This document shows, in pieces, positions 16,888-25,144 of a stretch of DNA of 64,000 bases. The DNA is from Candidatus Obscuribacterales bacterium. Its GTDB lineage: Bacteria; Cyanobacteriota; Vampirovibrionia; Obscuribacterales; Obscuribacteraceae. The stretch spans positions 1 through 64,000 of the forward strand of contig JAKFVU010000027.1 of assembly GCA_021732025.1 (NCBI GenBank), given 5' to 3'. The first letter of the stretch is position 1, and every line of letters starts with the position of its first letter. Made by a program: the position numbers and the translations under genes. Under the pieces are notes generated by a model that was not told where the DNA came from, made no database searches, and saw only the letters and a program-made list of their open reading frames with translations.

Positions 16888-17754
16888 ATGCACTACGATT
16901 CAAGAATTATTGAAGTTAATGGCATCTCTATCAATGTGCTGGTAGCAGGAGAGGGGCCGCCCGTGCTGTTTCTACACGGCTTTCCTGATTCGTTGCACCT
17001 ATGGGACGAAGTCCTGCCATCCTTTATCGCTGCCGGTCATAAGGTAATTGCCTATGATCAAAGAGGATTTGGATTATCTGATGCACCGGAAGGGGAGACT
17101 GCATACAAAATTGATGCCATTATCGGCGATGCCATAGGGGTTTTGCAGGCACTAGATATAAAGGAGAAGGTAATTGTCGTTGGCCACGATTGGGGCTCAG
17201 TAATCGCTTGGTTGTTGGCGATTCGTCACCCGGAACTTGTGCAACGATTGGTGGCCATTTCAGTCGGCCATCCTACTTCTTATCGCCAGTCTGGATGGAC
17301 GCAGAAATTGAAAGGCTGGTATATCTGGCTGTTTCTCTGTCGAGGCCTCGGTGAGTTTGTCATCAGCAGAGATAATTTTCGCGCAATTCGTTCTATGGGT
17401 TCGACAATTTCACTTCCGGCTACTAATGAGCATTCGGATAGGCGGGTACGCGATCTCAGCCGCCCAGGCCGCTTAACAGCTGGATTGAATTGGTACCGTG
17501 CCAACGCTCGTGATCTATTCATGACGAAAACAGCACATTGCACCGTGCCTACTCTAGGAATTTATGGTCCAGATATTGCTCTCACTGCTGAACAAATGAT
17601 CAATAGCAAAAGGTATGTTGATGCACCTTGGCGTTATGTTGAAATGACTGATTGTACGCATTGGATACCGCTAGACAAGCCAAAGGAGCTAGCGGAAGTT
17701 ATTTTAGATTGGTTAGCTGGGGCTCAGGGTGGTAAGGAACAAAAGGTCTCTTAG
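16888..17754 (+). CDS. Alpha/beta hydrolase, epoxide hydrolase-like
   Basis: 288 residues of a soluble alpha/beta-hydrolase. The HGFPDS oxyanion motif is at 30-35. The nucleophile elbow is GHDWGS, with Asp101 rather than Ser, which places it with epoxide hydrolases and haloalkane dehalogenases. A likely acid is Asp229 (YGPDIALT) and the catalytic His is His258 (DCTHWIP). The cap region (about 130-210) is Trp/Tyr-rich. The ATG has AGGA 5 nt upstream. The next gene, a lipoprotein, starts 3 nt after the stop, so the two form an operon. Natural substrate unknown. Confidence 0.85.
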   Translation: MHYDSRIIEVNGISINVLVAGEGPPVLFLHGFPDSLHLWDEVLPSFIAAGHKVIAYDQRGFGLSDAPEGETAYKIDAIIGDAIGVLQALDIKEKVIVVGHDWGSVIAWLLAIRHPELVQRLVAISVGHPTSYRQSGWTQKLKGWYIWLFLCRGLGEFVISRDNFRAIRSMGSTISLPATNEHSDRRVRDLSRPGRLTAGLNWYRANARDLFMTKTAHCTVPTLGIYGPDIALTAEQMINSKRYVDAPWRYVEMTDCTHWIPLDKPKELAEVILDWLAGAQGGKEQKVS

Positions 17755-17757
17755 TTG

Positions 17758-19098
17758 ATGAATTTGAAAAGACGCCTACTCGTTCAATTTGCAGCGCTAT
17801 TTTCACTACACGGCCTCCAAGGATGCGGTTTGAATTCGCTGTCGCCTTCTCTCGATACCGCTTCGCCTAATGGTGATTCTGCGCCCGTTGCAGAATTCAA
17901 ACCAGGACGATGGGAATTCATCTTTGAACCAGGGCCAGAAGCAATTAGGAAGGAAGAGACCCTCAAGAAAATCGATAGATTCTGGGCTGATTTCAAGGCG
18001 AATAAAGATAAGCTGACTTGGACTTCCGATCCCAAAGCGGATAAGACTTTAGTAGGAAATTGGTTTAGTCGCCACGTCCATAGCTTTGACCCCAGGCTTG
18101 AATGGGAGGCCGGTGGTAACAAAAATGGCGGCAGCGATCTTGATATATCGGCAGCCGAGAACATCGATTTAATGCCGCTTTTGCATACCATCATTGAACG
18201 AGCTGGCAATATTCCGGGTTGGCATTTCAGCTGCTTTCGCCAGCCAATGCGCAGTGATTTAGTGGCAGAAGCTTACCAGGCGAGAACTCGCAAACAATTG
18301 CCAGCATACCGAGCATCGGTGACTCGCAGTAAGCATGATGGTATAGATGTCGCAATAAGTTCTCCCAGGTTTATTGGCAGCAACCGAGCAGAAGATCTGG
18401 GAACGGCCATGCTTCTTTCTGAGATCGTACTGGGTGAAGAAGATGCAGAGAAGTGGGTGAACGATGTTAGCTCCTCTCAAGCGCCTCTAAAAAGCACTGT
18501 TCCGTTTGACTATAACAAGGAAGCCGAGAATTTTTCAAAGTCGTTTGAGGAGCAGAAGTGGTCTATCACTTCGAAACGACCAAAGAAATACCGATGGCAG
18601 ATTAAGTATCCTGATAGAGTTGTCCTGCTCACGGCTAGTAAGGCAGCCTTCAAAGATTCAGATAAGTATGAACGATATCGTTTCAGTTGGATGTCTCCTG
18701 ATGCCGAACTTGCCCAGGCAATGTCCCATAGCTCGCGCTTCTTTTCCGAACACTTCTCTGCGCTAAATGAGAAGTTCGCCTACTTGCATGTGATCTCAAC
18801 GCCCGGGGACGATACTGATAATAGGCGGCCTGACATCGAGGATGCCCTAGATAAGTTGCTTCGAGAAAAACAGCTTGGCTCAGTTGTTGCCACAGGCAGA
18901 GGTAAGCCTGAAAGTTACTACTTTGATCTTTGTCTTACTGACGTAGAAAAGGCCGTACCAGTTCTGAAGAATTTTTGTGTAACGCAGAAACTACCGGCGA
19001 AAACATGGCTGCGATTTTACGATCTGTACTGGCGCAATGAGTGGGTGAAAATGCTGCCAACCACACCAGAACTAAAGAATCCACAAGAAATGTGGTAG
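17758..19098 (+). CDS. Putative lipoprotein of unknown function
   Basis: 446 residues. A positively charged start and hydrophobic stretch lead to a lipobox LQGC (Cys23), so the protein should be lipid-anchored in the envelope. No known domain is recognised. The mature part has many aromatic and charged residues (KPGRWEFIFEPGPEA near 48; a Tyr/Trp-rich end DLYWRNEW). The ATG at 17758 directly follows a TTG codon that abuts the hydrolase stop, so translation is probably coupled. Confidence 0.6.
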   Translation: MNLKRRLLVQFAALFSLHGLQGCGLNSLSPSLDTASPNGDSAPVAEFKPGRWEFIFEPGPEAIRKEETLKKIDRFWADFKANKDKLTWTSDPKADKTLVGNWFSRHVHSFDPRLEWEAGGNKNGGSDLDISAAENIDLMPLLHTIIERAGNIPGWHFSCFRQPMRSDLVAEAYQARTRKQLPAYRASVTRSKHDGIDVAISSPRFIGSNRAEDLGTAMLLSEIVLGEEDAEKWVNDVSSSQAPLKSTVPFDYNKEAENFSKSFEEQKWSITSKRPKKYRWQIKYPDRVVLLTASKAAFKDSDKYERYRFSWMSPDAELAQAMSHSSRFFSEHFSALNEKFAYLHVISTPGDDTDNRRPDIEDALDKLLREKQLGSVVATGRGKPESYYFDLCLTDVEKAVPVLKNFCVTQKLPAKTWLRFYDLYWRNEWVKMLPTTPELKNPQEMW

Positions 19099-19122
19099 TT
19101 AGTCTGTTCTGGTACGACATCG

Positions 19123-19143
19123 GAAATCAGAAATCAGAAATCA
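19123..19143 (+). repeat. Three perfect 7-bp repeats at the convergent gene ends
   Basis: GAAATCA is repeated three times without a gap, and the second copy contains the stop codon of the LRR gene on the minus strand. It is probably a slippage product at the 3' junction of two convergent genes. Confidence 0.7.
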
Positions 19144-21068
19144 ATTCGTCGAAAGTTGTGCTCTGAGTCTTCAAGTTCAATGTATGAGCCTTCTGTTAGC
19201 ATTGTCTTTAGGCTCTCGGTTAGTTCTTCGTACATGGCTGCACTGTCTGGGCCGCTAAAGAATATAGTGTGGTAGCCGATGCCGACCTCGTGTCCCGACC
19301 AGCGACCTAGAAGGTCCGCTTCCAGAATTTTTTCAATTCGATCTTCTATATAGTTGTATCTGACAAGTTCTTCTTCGTTGTCGAATTCACCTATTGTTTT
19401 GATGTGAATACGAAGTTCTTGTAATGGCTCTTTTGCTTGGGGGGCTTCCCTCTCTGCGTTGTCTTCTGCTGTCTTTCCGCTTCGCTCTGGAGGTTCGCTC
19501 TCTTCTGAAAGGCTCGTCTGGCCAGTGGTATATTCTCGATCGATGATGTCTTGACTAAATTTAAAGGCACTAACTGTGCCTGCTCTTTTTAGGGCAAGAG
19601 TATTTTCGAATTGAGGATCGTCGGATCGCAAACCAATGAGCGCTGGGTGGCCCCTGAAACACTCAATTTGCTCTGCTGTAAGGCTTTTGAGTTCGAACAG
19701 CAAAATCTCTTCAAGTACTGGCGCGGCCGCGGCACCGGTCACGTTATTTAGTCGTTTCAATGTTCTCAAGTTCAGACGGCGTAGCTTTTCTAGTTTGCTA
19801 AACGGCGGTAGCGACTCAAGATTGTTGAGGCCCTCAATTTGTAGATATTCCAAATGATTGCATAGTGCAATCTCTGGAATTCCACTTATCTTTGGTAGTC
19901 TTGCTAGTCCCAAATATTTTAGACGACCTATGTCTTGTAAGGCAGATAGATTATGTACCTTGCAATCAGCAATAGCCAGTGATTGCAAATTTCTTAGAGC
20001 TGTGAGCGAAGATAGATCTTTTAGAGTTATCTCGCTGATTAGTAGTGCTCTAAGTTGCTCTAGATTCGGAATTTTATCTAGTGGCTCATAGTGTCCGATT
20101 AGCTTGAGTGATTGAAGTGACTTGAAATGTTTGAGAACTTTCAATGAAGGTTTCTTTGTCGCTGCGCGCAGATCTAGATCTAGTCTAGTCAATTCTGGGG
20201 ACAGGCCAGTAAGGCCAGTTAAATCTGTAAACTCACCGTGTTCGAGACAGACTCTGTGTAAGTGCTGGAAATACTTGAGAAACTGAAGTTCACTTCCTCT
20301 AAATCCTGAGTCTTCGTAGCCTTGTATTCGTAATGTTGCTTTTGGGGCTCGCAACATTGCGTTGGCGATCTCCACGTAAATGTCTGGAGCCAAGCCCATA
20401 TTGACGCATACATTGAGGGTGTCGGGTCCTATTTTTGCTAATTGGTTTTCGTTGAAGGGCGAATTAACGCACCATTGGTAAGGATTGAAACTAGCGAAAA
20501 CTAGCTCTTCATCAGATAGTGGTTCCGGTTGTCGCTGACGTATTGGTTTTGTCAGTGATATTGATGCCTCGTGTGCAATGAGTGAGAGTTCAATCTTTGG
20601 TATTGGAAATTGATTGACTAAATCTTGCGCTGGTGTAGCACAGAGGCTGTACTTCGTGCACGCTGCTAGGATTATTTCTGCTGCTATACCGGTCTGGAAA
20701 TCGGTGAATTCATCAGCGCTCATATGGCGAAAGTCGTCATAGTGAATTTTACGACCGGCAAAAAGTTCACCCTTGTTAACACGGAAAGTTGTTTCTGTGT
20801 CTCTATCCCAAGGCACGCAAAGAGCTAGATTGGCCACCAGCGCTCTGTAGGGAGTTTTGTCAAAGAAGCCAGTTTCTATGAGCACTGGAACGATTCGCTC
20901 GACAAGAGTTTGAAATTGTGTGGGTGAGCCGTGAGGCGGCCAGATTCGCCTGGCTTCATTTAGCTTTTCGATTGGATGAATTATATGTTGCCCGAGTGTT
21001 ATCCCAAAAAGTTCTGGCCATTGCTCTTGAGTGAATTTATCTTTTTTATCCGAGCTAGGCGTTGGCAT
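19134..21068 (-). CDS. Leucine-rich-repeat protein
   Basis: 644 residues without a signal peptide, so probably cytoplasmic. The N-terminal 200 residues are of unknown type. The centre (about 265-455) has LRR-like repeats of about 22-24 residues, seen as LTRLDLDLRAATKKPSL, LQSLKLIGHY, LRALLISEITLKDLSSL, LQSLAIADCKVHNLSAL, LKYLGLARLPKISG and LRRLNLRTLKRL. An acidic linker leads to a C-terminal domain (about 560-644) with short beta-like segments. LRR domains bind proteins; the partner is unknown. The ATG has AGGA 4 nt upstream. Confidence 0.65.
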   Translation of the reverse strand: MPTPSSDKKDKFTQEQWPELFGITLGQHIIHPIEKLNEARRIWPPHGSPTQFQTLVERIVPVLIETGFFDKTPYRALVANLALCVPWDRDTETTFRVNKGELFAGRKIHYDDFRHMSADEFTDFQTGIAAEIILAACTKYSLCATPAQDLVNQFPIPKIELSLIAHEASISLTKPIRQRQPEPLSDEELVFASFNPYQWCVNSPFNENQLAKIGPDTLNVCVNMGLAPDIYVEIANAMLRAPKATLRIQGYEDSGFRGSELQFLKYFQHLHRVCLEHGEFTDLTGLTGLSPELTRLDLDLRAATKKPSLKVLKHFKSLQSLKLIGHYEPLDKIPNLEQLRALLISEITLKDLSSLTALRNLQSLAIADCKVHNLSALQDIGRLKYLGLARLPKISGIPEIALCNHLEYLQIEGLNNLESLPPFSKLEKLRRLNLRTLKRLNNVTGAAAAPVLEEILLFELKSLTAEQIECFRGHPALIGLRSDDPQFENTLALKRAGTVSAFKFSQDIIDREYTTGQTSLSEESEPPERSGKTAEDNAEREAPQAKEPLQELRIHIKTIGEFDNEEELVRYNYIEDRIEKILEADLLGRWSGHEVGIGYHTIFFSGPDSAAMYEELTESLKTMLTEGSYIELEDSEHNFRRIDF

Positions 21069-21107
21069 TTTTCCTACTTAGTACACTTCGCGCGTGACTT
21101 TAACCAA

Positions 21108-22142
21108 TTACTTCAGCCACGATCTCTTTTGAATTTGTGCCGCTGAAGGCACAATCATTTGCACGGCGCTCGGTACAGCTTTGATGTGCATTGGTGTCAT
21201 GCCGCAGGCGTCACCATCGATCATTGCTAGGCCCTGAAGTTGCTGGCTGCGGCCATCTGTTTGGCCAGTCAATGCATATTTGACTTTGTGGTATCCCTGT
21301 TCGAGAAAAGACAATGGTCGCCTACGCGGCACCACTTCGATCAAAACTTCTTTCACTTTCTTGATGTAATAAGGCGCGGTATTGCCAGTGACGCTTGGCG
21401 TCAGACCCGTAGCAAAGTGAAAGCCATATTTTAGATAGTCACTAAATTCTTTCGGGGCCAAAACGCACAGGTCAAGCAAACCGTCGTGCATTGACGCCGA
21501 TTCAGAAAGCATACCTACGCCAAGATCGGCAATATTGGTAATGAAGATTCCTGAGGCCGTGACTTTAAACTCTTCACCATCGGCGGTGACTTTGAAAATG
21601 ACTGGAGCCTGTGCCAACGTTTGAACCATTGAACCTGCATAGGCCAGCATCTTCCAGTTTTCCTTGTCGGCCTTGCCTGGCGTAACGATTGCGTCGGACA
21701 ATGGGCCCACTCCGGCGGCAGCAGCAAAGTAGTTGCCGTTCATGAGGCCGAGATCTATCTTCAGTGGCTCTCCGTTCAAAATGACGTCTATAGCAATGTC
21801 GACAGGGTCTGATAGTAAATTCTCTTCAAAGATTTTCAGATTGCGGGCCAGTAAATTACCCGTACCTAGTGGCACAATTCCTAGTTTCGTTTCAATTTTC
21901 TGACTGGCTAGTGCATGAATCACCATGCGCACAGTGCCATCTCCACCGGCGGCGACAATAAGGTCGAAGTCACTATTAAGGCCGTCTAATAAGTTGTCAT
22001 GAGTCGTGCTTGCAGTGGTGGATACCGTAGTGACGTCGTAACCACCCTCGGTGCAAAGACGGTGAACGCATGTACCCAGCCACATTTCTGGGCCAGCGGC
22101 AGAGCCTGCTGTGGGGTTGTAGATCAATAATGCTGCTGGCAT
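21108..22142 (-). CDS. Diacylglycerol kinase-family lipid kinase (YegS/BmrU-like)
   Basis: 344 residues. The N-terminal NPTAGSAAG nucleotide loop, the signature VAAGGDGTVRMVIHAL near 65-80 and PLGTGNLLARNL near 97-108 identify the DAGK_cat domain. The C-terminal beta-sandwich domain follows, including VPRRRPLSFL and the end segment MIDGDACGMTPM. Such enzymes phosphorylate lipid alcohols at the inner membrane face. A 12-bp-stem inverted repeat lies about 50 nt upstream of the start. It is a single-gene unit, 39 nt upstream of the LRR gene. Confidence 0.88.
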   Translation of the reverse strand: MPAALLIYNPTAGSAAGPEMWLGTCVHRLCTEGGYDVTTVSTTASTTHDNLLDGLNSDFDLIVAAGGDGTVRMVIHALASQKIETKLGIVPLGTGNLLARNLKIFEENLLSDPVDIAIDVILNGEPLKIDLGLMNGNYFAAAAGVGPLSDAIVTPGKADKENWKMLAYAGSMVQTLAQAPVIFKVTADGEEFKVTASGIFITNIADLGVGMLSESASMHDGLLDLCVLAPKEFSDYLKYGFHFATGLTPSVTGNTAPYYIKKVKEVLIEVVPRRRPLSFLEQGYHKVKYALTGQTDGRSQQLQGLAMIDGDACGMTPMHIKAVPSAVQMIVPSAAQIQKRSWLK

Positions 22143-22191
22143 AGTTCAAGGCCCATGATACTTTCTTTCATAGTTTCTTACATTCGTTACC

Positions 22192-22225
22192 TATTGACCT
22201 ATCTTGCTTGCGATAGAAGTCAATA
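22192..22225. promoter_or_regulatory. Large inverted repeat upstream of the lipid kinase gene
   Basis: TATTGAC (22192-22198) pairs with GTCAATA (22219-22225), and CTATC (22199-22203) pairs with GATAG (22212-22216). A 2-nt bulge separates the two blocks on one side and the loop is 8 nt. It lies 50 nt before the lipid kinase start and could be an operator or an mRNA hairpin. Confidence 0.45.
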
Positions 22226-22371
22226 GCAAGTAGAATCATCCCTCTTGTTGATTGGGCAGCAGATAACTATCGTTCTCATCTACAGCCCATATCTCCCTGG
22301 TGGTAGGCTTCTATATCTGTCTTATCGCTATATTATCTGAGCGTAATGTGATACCGTTCTCAATGGCACGG

Positions 22372-22399
22372 TTGACAATTAAATGGATTTCAGTATTGT
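22372..22399 (+). promoter_or_regulatory. Candidate promoter for the SRPBCC gene
   Basis: TTGACA at 22372-22377 is followed after 16 nt by TATTGT at 22394-22399. The resulting leader would be about 125 nt. Confidence 0.4.
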
Positions 22400-22532
22400 A
22401 GTCCACACACGCAAACCAAATGTGTAACCGTGAAGTCATCACCATAACAGTCCGAAATTACAGTAATTCGACACAGCGGCAATTTCCTCTTCGCAAGACA
22501 TGTGGTCTTCCGATCAGAAAGGCAGGAATCTA

Positions 22533-23171
22533 GTGAAATTTCTCAATAAATCGGTAGCTGCACTTATTTCAGCAGTATCCGTATCTATGTCGCTATCGCT
22601 TTTTGCAGGTACAGCTGATCAAGGTCAAGCAGCGTTTGCAAAAGGTCATCACGAAAGCAAGCATGAAAATATCACTGAAGAATTGATGCACGGCAAAACT
22701 TACATTGTTGCCCGAGTATCTATAAAGGCCTCTCCTGATAAGGTTTGGCAAATTCTTTCTGACTACGATAATGCACCGAAAGTTTTTCCGCAGGTGAAGA
22801 AGAGCCGATTGATTCAAGATCATGGCACCACCAAAATCGTGAAGCATGTTCTTGCTCCTTCTGGCCTGCCAGGCACTTATGAGTACGTCGTTGAAGTTAA
22901 AGAAACAGCTCCTCATTCATTAGAATGGCACCGCATTTCTGGTGCATTCAAGCAAGTTGATGGTTATTGGAAGTTGGAACCTCTAGATGGTGGCCACACA
23001 ACTCTAGTTACTTACGCGAGCTACGTTGATGGCGGTTTCTTGATGCCGCAGCCCTTGGTTCGTCGTCAATGCCGTATTGATATGCCAGAGGTAATGAATA
23101 CGCTCAAAGCTCAGGCTGAAGTGCACTCTGGAGTTCAGATTGCTGGTCGGCCACAGGCTCACGGCCAATAA
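22533..23171 (+). CDS. Secreted SRPBCC/START-like protein
   Basis: 212 residues from the GTG at 22533, which has AGGA 5 nt before it; an ATG at 22500 would add 11 residues in front of the signal peptide. The signal peptide covers about residues 1-31 (MKFLNKSVAALISAVSV then a hydrophobic core ending near GQAAFA). The mature part is a SRPBCC (polyketide cyclase/START) domain: VSIKASPDKVWQILSDYDN, FPQVKKSRL, SGLPGTYEYVVEV and FKQVDGYWKLEP. These helix-grip folds bind hydrophobic ligands. A periplasmic location is inferred. Function unknown. Confidence 0.75.
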   Translation: MKFLNKSVAALISAVSVSMSLSLFAGTADQGQAAFAKGHHESKHENITEELMHGKTYIVARVSIKASPDKVWQILSDYDNAPKVFPQVKKSRLIQDHGTTKIVKHVLAPSGLPGTYEYVVEVKETAPHSLEWHRISGAFKQVDGYWKLEPLDGGHTTLVTYASYVDGGFLMPQPLVRRQCRIDMPEVMNTLKAQAEVHSGVQIAGRPQAHGQ

Positions 23172-23189
23172 GCTCAGCGGCTTAAATCT

Positions 23190-24014
23190 TTAGTCCCACC
23201 AAAATGTCCAAAGGCCGCTGTTGAGTAGCTCATAGGCATAGGGTGCTAGTTCGCCTTCGGCCTGTTCTACTCGGTCGCTGCAATAGCCGTAGTGTTCGCG
23301 TGCGGCCTTTAAGGCCTGTTCTTTCGTCATCGGTGGCTCTTCTACAAAGCACTCAATCACATTGGGTTCTATCGCCATCAAGCAAGCGCCATAGATTTCG
23401 CTCCAGCGCTTAAGCATGGCGCAATGCTCTGGTGAGTTCGGGCAATTGGCTAAGCCGCCGAATCTCAGCAGAATAGGTATTTCATAAGATTTAGTGGTCG
23501 GCAAAAGACCTATGTAAACGCGCTCGCCTAGGGTCATTTTGTGTTGATCTTGGTCCCAGTTGTTGATGGCAAGCGGTTGGTCTTGTAGCTCGAAAAGGTC
23601 CGGCTCTGCCACTAGGCCGACTTTAATAGCTGAGGGCCACTCGCCGGTGGGGCAGACAAAGCGCTCAAGGCGTTCGGCTAGCCAGTTCTGGCAATCTATA
23701 TTGTTTGCTTGGGCAACTAGTGCCTGGGTGGAAGCTGGAGGCTCATCACTGAGCTCACCTAAGTGTTCCATCAAGAGTTCGAATGACTGATCTGTGCCCA
23801 GAATTACTGGAGTAAATTGTGCAGCATCTTTGTCGGCGGCAGAGGCTTTGGCCGTTCTGGAGAGTGCCTCTCTTAGGCGATGCCAACAGTCTACTGCTTT
23901 ACTACCGCTAGTTTGAAAGGCGAACATGGTCTGGCCATCCGCTAGAGCAATCTCTAGGAGTGACTGATGGTCTACATCTTCTTCAATTAATAGGGATCTA
24001 ACTTGGGCAAGCAT
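23190..24014 (-). CDS. DUF4253-domain protein
   Basis: 274 residues. The C-terminal half matches the DUF4253 pattern: YEIPILLRFGGLANCP (near 180), YGACLMAIEPNVIECFVEEP, the helix TKEQALKAAREHYGYCSD and the terminal LNSGLWTFWWD. The N-terminal 100 residues are not recognised. Cytoplasmic by prediction, function unknown. There is no clear SD before the ATG. It is convergent with the SRPBCC gene and divergent from tRNA-Ser. Confidence 0.65.
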   Translation of the reverse strand: MLAQVRSLLIEEDVDHQSLLEIALADGQTMFAFQTSGSKAVDCWHRLREALSRTAKASAADKDAAQFTPVILGTDQSFELLMEHLGELSDEPPASTQALVAQANNIDCQNWLAERLERFVCPTGEWPSAIKVGLVAEPDLFELQDQPLAINNWDQDQHKMTLGERVYIGLLPTTKSYEIPILLRFGGLANCPNSPEHCAMLKRWSEIYGACLMAIEPNVIECFVEEPPMTKEQALKAAREHYGYCSDRVEQAEGELAPYAYELLNSGLWTFWWD

Positions 24015-24096
24015 ATGGTTAAGTTTGTGAGGAGGAGTTCAGATTAGCCTTTCCGAATTATCGCACTTTGCTGATAGAATGACCTTCTTCTGATGA

Positions 24097-24183
24097 GGAG
24101 AGGTACCGAAGCGGTCATAACGGCGCCGCCTCGAAAGCGGATGGGCGCAAGCCACGTGGGTTCAAATCCCACCCTCTCCGCCA
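24097..24183 (+). tRNA. tRNA-Ser (anticodon CGA)
   Basis: An 87-nt tRNA with encoded CCA. The acceptor stem GGAGAGG (24097-24103) pairs with CCTCTCC (24173-24179), followed by discriminator G and CCA (24181-24183). The anticodon stem CCGC/GCGG flanks the loop CTCGAAA, with anticodon CGA at 24132-24134. A long variable arm, typical of tRNA-Ser, precedes the T-arm GTGGGTTCAAATCCCAC. It reads UCG codons. Confidence 0.97.
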
Positions 24184-24211
24184 TTTTTGAGAACTGAATA
24201 GTATTGTACCG

Positions 24212-24234
24212 TTGAACAGTGTCTTTCTGTTCAA
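24212..24234. other. Inverted repeat after tRNA-Ser
   Basis: TTGAACAG and CTGTTCAA form a perfect 8-bp stem with a 7-nt loop, 28 nt after the tRNA. It could end or trim the tRNA transcript, but there is no strong T-tract. Confidence 0.35.
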
Positions 24235-24269
24235 TCAAAAATATTTACGGCACCATTTGCGCCACCATA

Positions 24270-24295
24270 GATATTTACTGATGGTGATAAATATC
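24270..24295. other. AT-rich inverted repeat after the TPR gene
   Basis: GATATTTA and TAAATATC form an 8-bp AT-rich stem with a 10-nt loop, 16 nt past the stop of the TPR gene on the minus strand. A weak transcription end or a protein-binding dyad are both possible. Confidence 0.3.
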
Positions 24296-24311
24296 GATTG
24301 AGGTATGAATG

Positions 24312-25013
24312 CTATCTAGAATAGCGGTCGGCATTTTGGCCTCCCGATTTGTCTACAAGATCATTGGCCAATTTCTTGTCTGCTTTCGCTAGGTCTTTTT
24401 TACCGAGTTTTTCGTAAATATTTGCTCTCTGAAAGAGGTACGGGATTCTCTCTAATGGGCCTATCGTTGGCATTAACTTGGTCAAGCTCACTACTGTCTC
24501 TTCCAGTCTGCCGTTGCGCTCTAAAACTCGTGCTTGATCTTTGTATCCGGGCAAGCAGCCGAGGGCGATGCCGCGATTGTAGTCGGCTAGCGCCAGGGCG
24601 TCTTTACCTTGGCTATCATATATTCGACCTCTGGCGACCAGTGGCCAGCCTATAGTAGGTTTCAGCTTCGCGGCAGCGGTAAAGTCTGCTTTAGCCAGTT
24701 CAAGCTTGCCTAAAATTAGGTAGGCGTCGGCTCTTCTAACATAGAACAGTGAGTTTTTAGGGCTGATAGCAATAGCTTTAGTGCATAGCGCGACAACTGT
24801 ATCGAAGTTTTCGTTCTTATACTGGTTATCTATTTGCCTTTTCAGTGAGGCTAAATGAGGAGGACAGTACCAGAGCTCCCTTTCGTCTGCGGCTTTGAGG
24901 CCAAATGCGGTGTTAATACTAAACAGGAGCGAGATTAGTAAGCAGACCAGAAGAGGAATTGACCAGCTGCATTGGCCTGAACATGCTCGAATAGCGCTCT
25001 GTAAAACTTTCAT
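24312..25013 (-). CDS. Membrane-anchored or secreted TPR protein
   Basis: 233 residues from the ATG at 25013. The N-terminus has a basic start and a hydrophobic segment (about 18-36), a signal peptide or anchor. Then come about four tetratricopeptide repeats, seen as FDTVVALCTKAIAISPKNSLFY, LELAKADFTAAAKLKP, ALALADYNRGIALGC and the late LGKKDLAKADKKLANDL. TPRs mediate protein contacts, probably outside the cytoplasm here. A longer reading frame reaches back into the opposite-strand protease gene, but the hydrophobic start argues for 25013 (or an ATG at 25046). Confidence 0.65.
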   Translation of the reverse strand: MKVLQSAIRACSGQCSWSIPLLVCLLISLLFSINTAFGLKAADERELWYCPPHLASLKRQIDNQYKNENFDTVVALCTKAIAISPKNSLFYVRRADAYLILGKLELAKADFTAAAKLKPTIGWPLVARGRIYDSQGKDALALADYNRGIALGCLPGYKDQARVLERNGRLEETVVSLTKLMPTIGPLERIPYLFQRANIYEKLGKKDLAKADKKLANDLVDKSGGQNADRYSR

Positions 25014-25144
25014 AGAAATCTTCGACTGAGTGGGCCATATTGCCATCCTACCCGAAATGCTGGGGGTAAGTACGTATTTTCCTGATTGCTTGACTACCTG
25101 GCGAAGCGTATTGTCATCTTCATCGAGAGCAAGTTGAGGCGTTA

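Larger units (their letters stand above)
22143..22532. other. Divergent intergenic region
   Basis: This 390-nt gap separates the lipid kinase gene (minus) from the SRPBCC gene (plus). It holds the inverted repeat at 22192-22225 and a promoter candidate at 22372-22399. No small gene is evident. Confidence 0.5.

Noticed and set aside
24212-24234. Terminator of tRNA-Ser
   Set aside because: The stem is perfect but is not followed by a T-tract, so it is listed only as an inverted repeat.
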